From Coriobacteriales bacterium (lineage in GTDB: Bacteria; Actinomycetota; Coriobacteriia; Coriobacteriales; UBA8131), in contig JAIRUT010000032.1 in the NCBI GenBank assembly GCA_031254255.1, forward strand, positions 1-6,123: a stretch of 6,123 bases of DNA, read 5' to 3'. This document shows, one piece after another, positions 4,704 through 6,123 of the stretch (the first letter of the stretch is position 1; each line of letters starts with the position of its first letter). The notes beneath the pieces were generated by a model. The model did not search any database and was not told where the DNA came from. It saw nothing but the letters and a program-made list of their open reading frames with translations. The position numbers and the translations under genes are program-made.

Positions 4704-5581
4704 CAGATGGCAGTACGCAAGTGGGCAACATGCGCAATGGCAACACGCACGTGAGCAACACACACGTGAGCAGTACGCACTTTGGTGTCCTCAGTTTTCC
4801 GGGCTCGAATTGCGATCAGGATGTAGTCCATGCGCTGGAACACTTAGGCTATCAAGCTAGCTATGTCTGGCACAACCAGACAGACTTGGGCGGTTGTGAT
4901 GCCTTGGTCTTGCCGGGAGGCTTCTCTTATGGCGACTATCTGCGTTGCGGGGCGATCGCCAGATTCTCCCCGGTGATGGAATCCGTAAAGGCCTTCGCGG
5001 CTGCTGGGCATCCGGTAATCGGTATCTGCAACGGTTTCCAGATTCTCACCGAAGCCGGCCTGCTTCCTGGCGTTTTGCTGCAGAATCGAGATCTCAAATT
5101 CATCTGCCAGTCTGTGCACCTGCGTGTCGAGGCCAGCGTTTGCCAGTGGATCGACTTGGAGCCGGGTAGTATGATCGAGCTGCCTATTGCCCATGGTGAG
5201 GGCAATTACTACTGCGATGAGCTGACGCTCGGACGGATGGAAGCCAAGGGGCAGATCGTCCTGCGCTATTGCCGTCCGGATGGCTTGGTTTCCATGGGTT
5301 CTGCTGCTCCAAACGGATCCTTGGATGATATTGCCGGAATATGCAATGAGCGCGGCAACGTCTTTGGGCTCATGCCCCATCCGGAGCGCGTCAGCGATGG
5401 CTTGAACGGTCGCGACGGGGCATATTTGTTCCAAGCTGCTGTCCGGCGGCTGGAGGCGCGAGCCTTGGCCAGCTCCTCGGGTAGTGTCAACGCCCAAGGC
5501 GGTATCGAGGGTGGTACCGATGGTGGTACCGAGGGCGACGCCCATGTCGGCTCCCAGAGCGAGGAACAAGCAAATGTCTGA
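4700..5581 (+). CDS. purQ: FGAM synthase glutaminase subunit PurQ with repeat-bearing extensions at both ends
   Basis: PurQ is a class I glutamine amidotransferase that releases ammonia from glutamine for FGAM formation with PurS and PurL. The nucleophile is C110 in GICNGFQ, and the His-Glu pair is H227 and E229 in LMPHPER. Other core landmarks are [12 protein letters not shown] (31-42), [14 protein letters not shown] (71-84), LQNRDLKF (127-134) and AHGEGNYY (164-171). The core, about residues 28-255, is the usual size. The 293-residue product carries an extra 27 residues at the front, made of pentapeptide repeats, and about 38 Gly/Ser/Ala-rich residues at the end containing [15 protein letters not shown] at 4700 is chosen because it overlaps the purS stop (ATGA) and follows AGAGG at 4691-4695. 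A start at the ATG at 4730, or at a GTG inside the repeats, would shorten the extension but lacks a ribosome binding site. Catalysis should be normal. Confidence 0.95.
   Translation: MTDGSTQVGNMRNGNTHVSNTHVSSTHFGVLSFPGSNCDQDVVHALEHLGYQASYVWHNQTDLGGCDALVLPGGFSYGDYLRCGAIARFSPVMESVKAFAAAGHPVIGICNGFQILTEAGLLPGVLLQNRDLKFICQSVHLRVEASVCQWIDLEPGSMIELPIAHGEGNYYCDELTLGRMEAKGQIVLRYCRPDGLVSMGSAAPNGSLDDIAGICNERGNVFGLMPHPERVSDGLNGRDGAYLFQAAVRRLEARALASSSGSVNAQGGIEGGTDGGTEGDAHVGSQSEEQANV
4712..4786 (+). repeat. Five 15-nt tandem repeats at the start of purQ
   Basis: Five consecutive 15-base units are seen: 4712-4726, 4727-4741, 4742-4756, 4757-4771 and 4772-4786. The third and fourth differ at one base and both encode NTHVS; the others are diverged and encode [10 protein letters not shown] and STHFG. 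The preceding 15 bases (4697-4711), which span the start codon, match the second unit at 10 of 15 positions, suggesting that the array grew from the start region. Units three and four each contain the palindrome CACGTG (4748-4753, 4763-4768). Confidence 0.8.
5501..5536 (+). repeat. Three 12-nt tandem repeats in the purQ C-terminal tail
   Basis: Units at 5501-5512, 5513-5524 and 5525-5536 read GGTATCGAGGGT, GGTACCGATGGT and GGTACCGAGGGC, encoding GIEG, GTDG and GTEG. They lie after the catalytic core, and the unit length keeps the frame. Confidence 0.85.
5561..5566 (+). promoter_or_regulatory. purL ribosome binding site embedded in purQ
   Basis: GAGGAA is seven bases upstream of the purL ATG and encodes Glu-Glu near the end of PurQ. 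It decides the purL start and implies translational coupling. Confidence 0.7.
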
Positions 5582-6123
5582 AACAAGCCAGTACGAGAAT
5601 ATCCCTGCTCCCGTGTGCGACAAGGTGGAAGAGCTTGAGCCCGAGCTGGCACTGCGCCTGGCTGTTGAACTTGGCCTCACCGAAGAGGAGTTTGAGCAGG
5701 TCAAAGTCGTGCAGGGACGCAGGCCCTCACTGACCGAACTATATATATACTCCCTGATGTGGAGTGAGCACTGCTCCTACAAGCATTCACGCAAACAACT
5801 CAAGAAGTTTCCGACCAGCGGTCCGGCCGTCTTGCAGGGCCCCGGCGAGAATGCCGGCGTGATCAGCGTCGGTGAAGGTTGGGCGGTGGCCTTCAAGATG
5901 GAATCCCACAACCACCCTTCGGCGATCGAGCCCTTCCAAGGAGCTGCCACCGGCATTGGTGGGATCATTCGCGACATATTCACGATGGGCGCGCGTCCCA
6001 TTGCAGCGCTGGACTCGCTGCGCTTCGGCAGTCTGGCCAAGCCGCGTCAGCGCTATCTCTTCGAAGGCGCGGTGGCCGGCATCGGCGCCTATGGCAACTG
6101 CCTGGGCGTGCCGACCGTCGGTG
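5574..6123 (+). CDS. purL: FGAM synthase large subunit PurL, N-terminal 183 residues (3' end outside window)
   Basis: PurL is the ATP-dependent synthetase subunit that converts FGAR to FGAM using ammonia from PurQ. The N-terminal part has the conserved [20 protein letters not shown] region (51-70; histidine H66), GPGENAG (89-95) and the [20 protein letters not shown] segment with H112 and H114, then [14 protein letters not shown] (131-144), all typical of the small bacterial PurL of about 700-800 residues that works with separate PurS and PurQ. It runs off the window at 6123. ATG at 5574 overlaps the end of purQ by eight bases, and its ribosome binding site GAGGAA (5561-5566) lies inside the purQ tail, so the purQ extension also carries the purL translation signal. 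Nothing is missing from the visible part. Confidence 0.96.
   Translation, partial: MSETSQYENIPAPVCDKVEELEPELALRLAVELGLTEEEFEQVKVVQGRRPSLTELYIYSLMWSEHCSYKHSRKQLKKFPTSGPAVLQGPGENAGVISVGEGWAVAFKMESHNHPSAIEPFQGAATGIGGIIRDIFTMGARPIAALDSLRFGSLAKPRQRYLFEGAVAGIGAYGNCLGVPTVG

Noticed and set aside
4748..4768. Two CACGTG palindromes as regulator sites
   Set aside because: They lie inside the coding repeats and are duplicated because the 15-nt unit is duplicated, so no independent regulatory signal is needed.

Overview
The window looks like a moderate-GC actinobacterial chromosome, and everything convincing is on the + strand. The long PurC form with its VRGYLSGS and LTPDSSRFW signatures, separate purS, purQ and small-type purL genes, and a MAQRNPMN-starting Ala/Lys/Glu-rich two-helix membrane protein next to purS suggest Actinomycetota. 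From memory of similar proteins I lean towards Coriobacteriia, but this placement is inference and was not tested by a search.

Layout: (1) 1-967 is the C-terminal part of a probable exported protein that opens with a (Ser-Ala)n linker encoded by a hexanucleotide repeat. (2) 968-1295 is a gap that becomes AT-rich. It holds a good sigma70-type promoter candidate overlapped by a perfect palindrome, and a 9-bp inverted repeat in the presumed leader. (3) 1296-2033 encodes an OmpR/PhoB-type response regulator with no histidine kinase gene in the window. (4) 2034-2291 is a gap with a GCAAAA x3 repeat, a long hairpin, spaced direct repeats and a strong hairpin just ahead of purC. (5) 2292-3233 is purC. 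(6) 3234-3465 is a gap with a weak terminator candidate, an extended -10 promoter and a leader with competing pairings. (7) 3466-6123 is a tightly packed operon: membrane protein, purS, purQ, purL (the last cut by the window edge), with overlaps of 1, 4 and 8 bases.

The pur genes belong to de novo IMP synthesis. PurS, PurQ and PurL form the FGAR amidotransferase complex (FGAR + glutamine + ATP to FGAM), and PurC makes SAICAR two steps after FGAM. The regulator and the exported protein have no visible functional link to purine synthesis apart from position.

Most of the window is ordinary housekeeping sequence. The most unusual features are the in-frame tandem repeats that add extensions to both ends of PurQ (15-nt units at the N-terminus, 12-nt units at the C-terminus), the uncharacterised membrane protein coupled to purS, and structured leaders ahead of three transcription units. 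I found no defence system, mobile element, CRISPR array, tRNA or rRNA.
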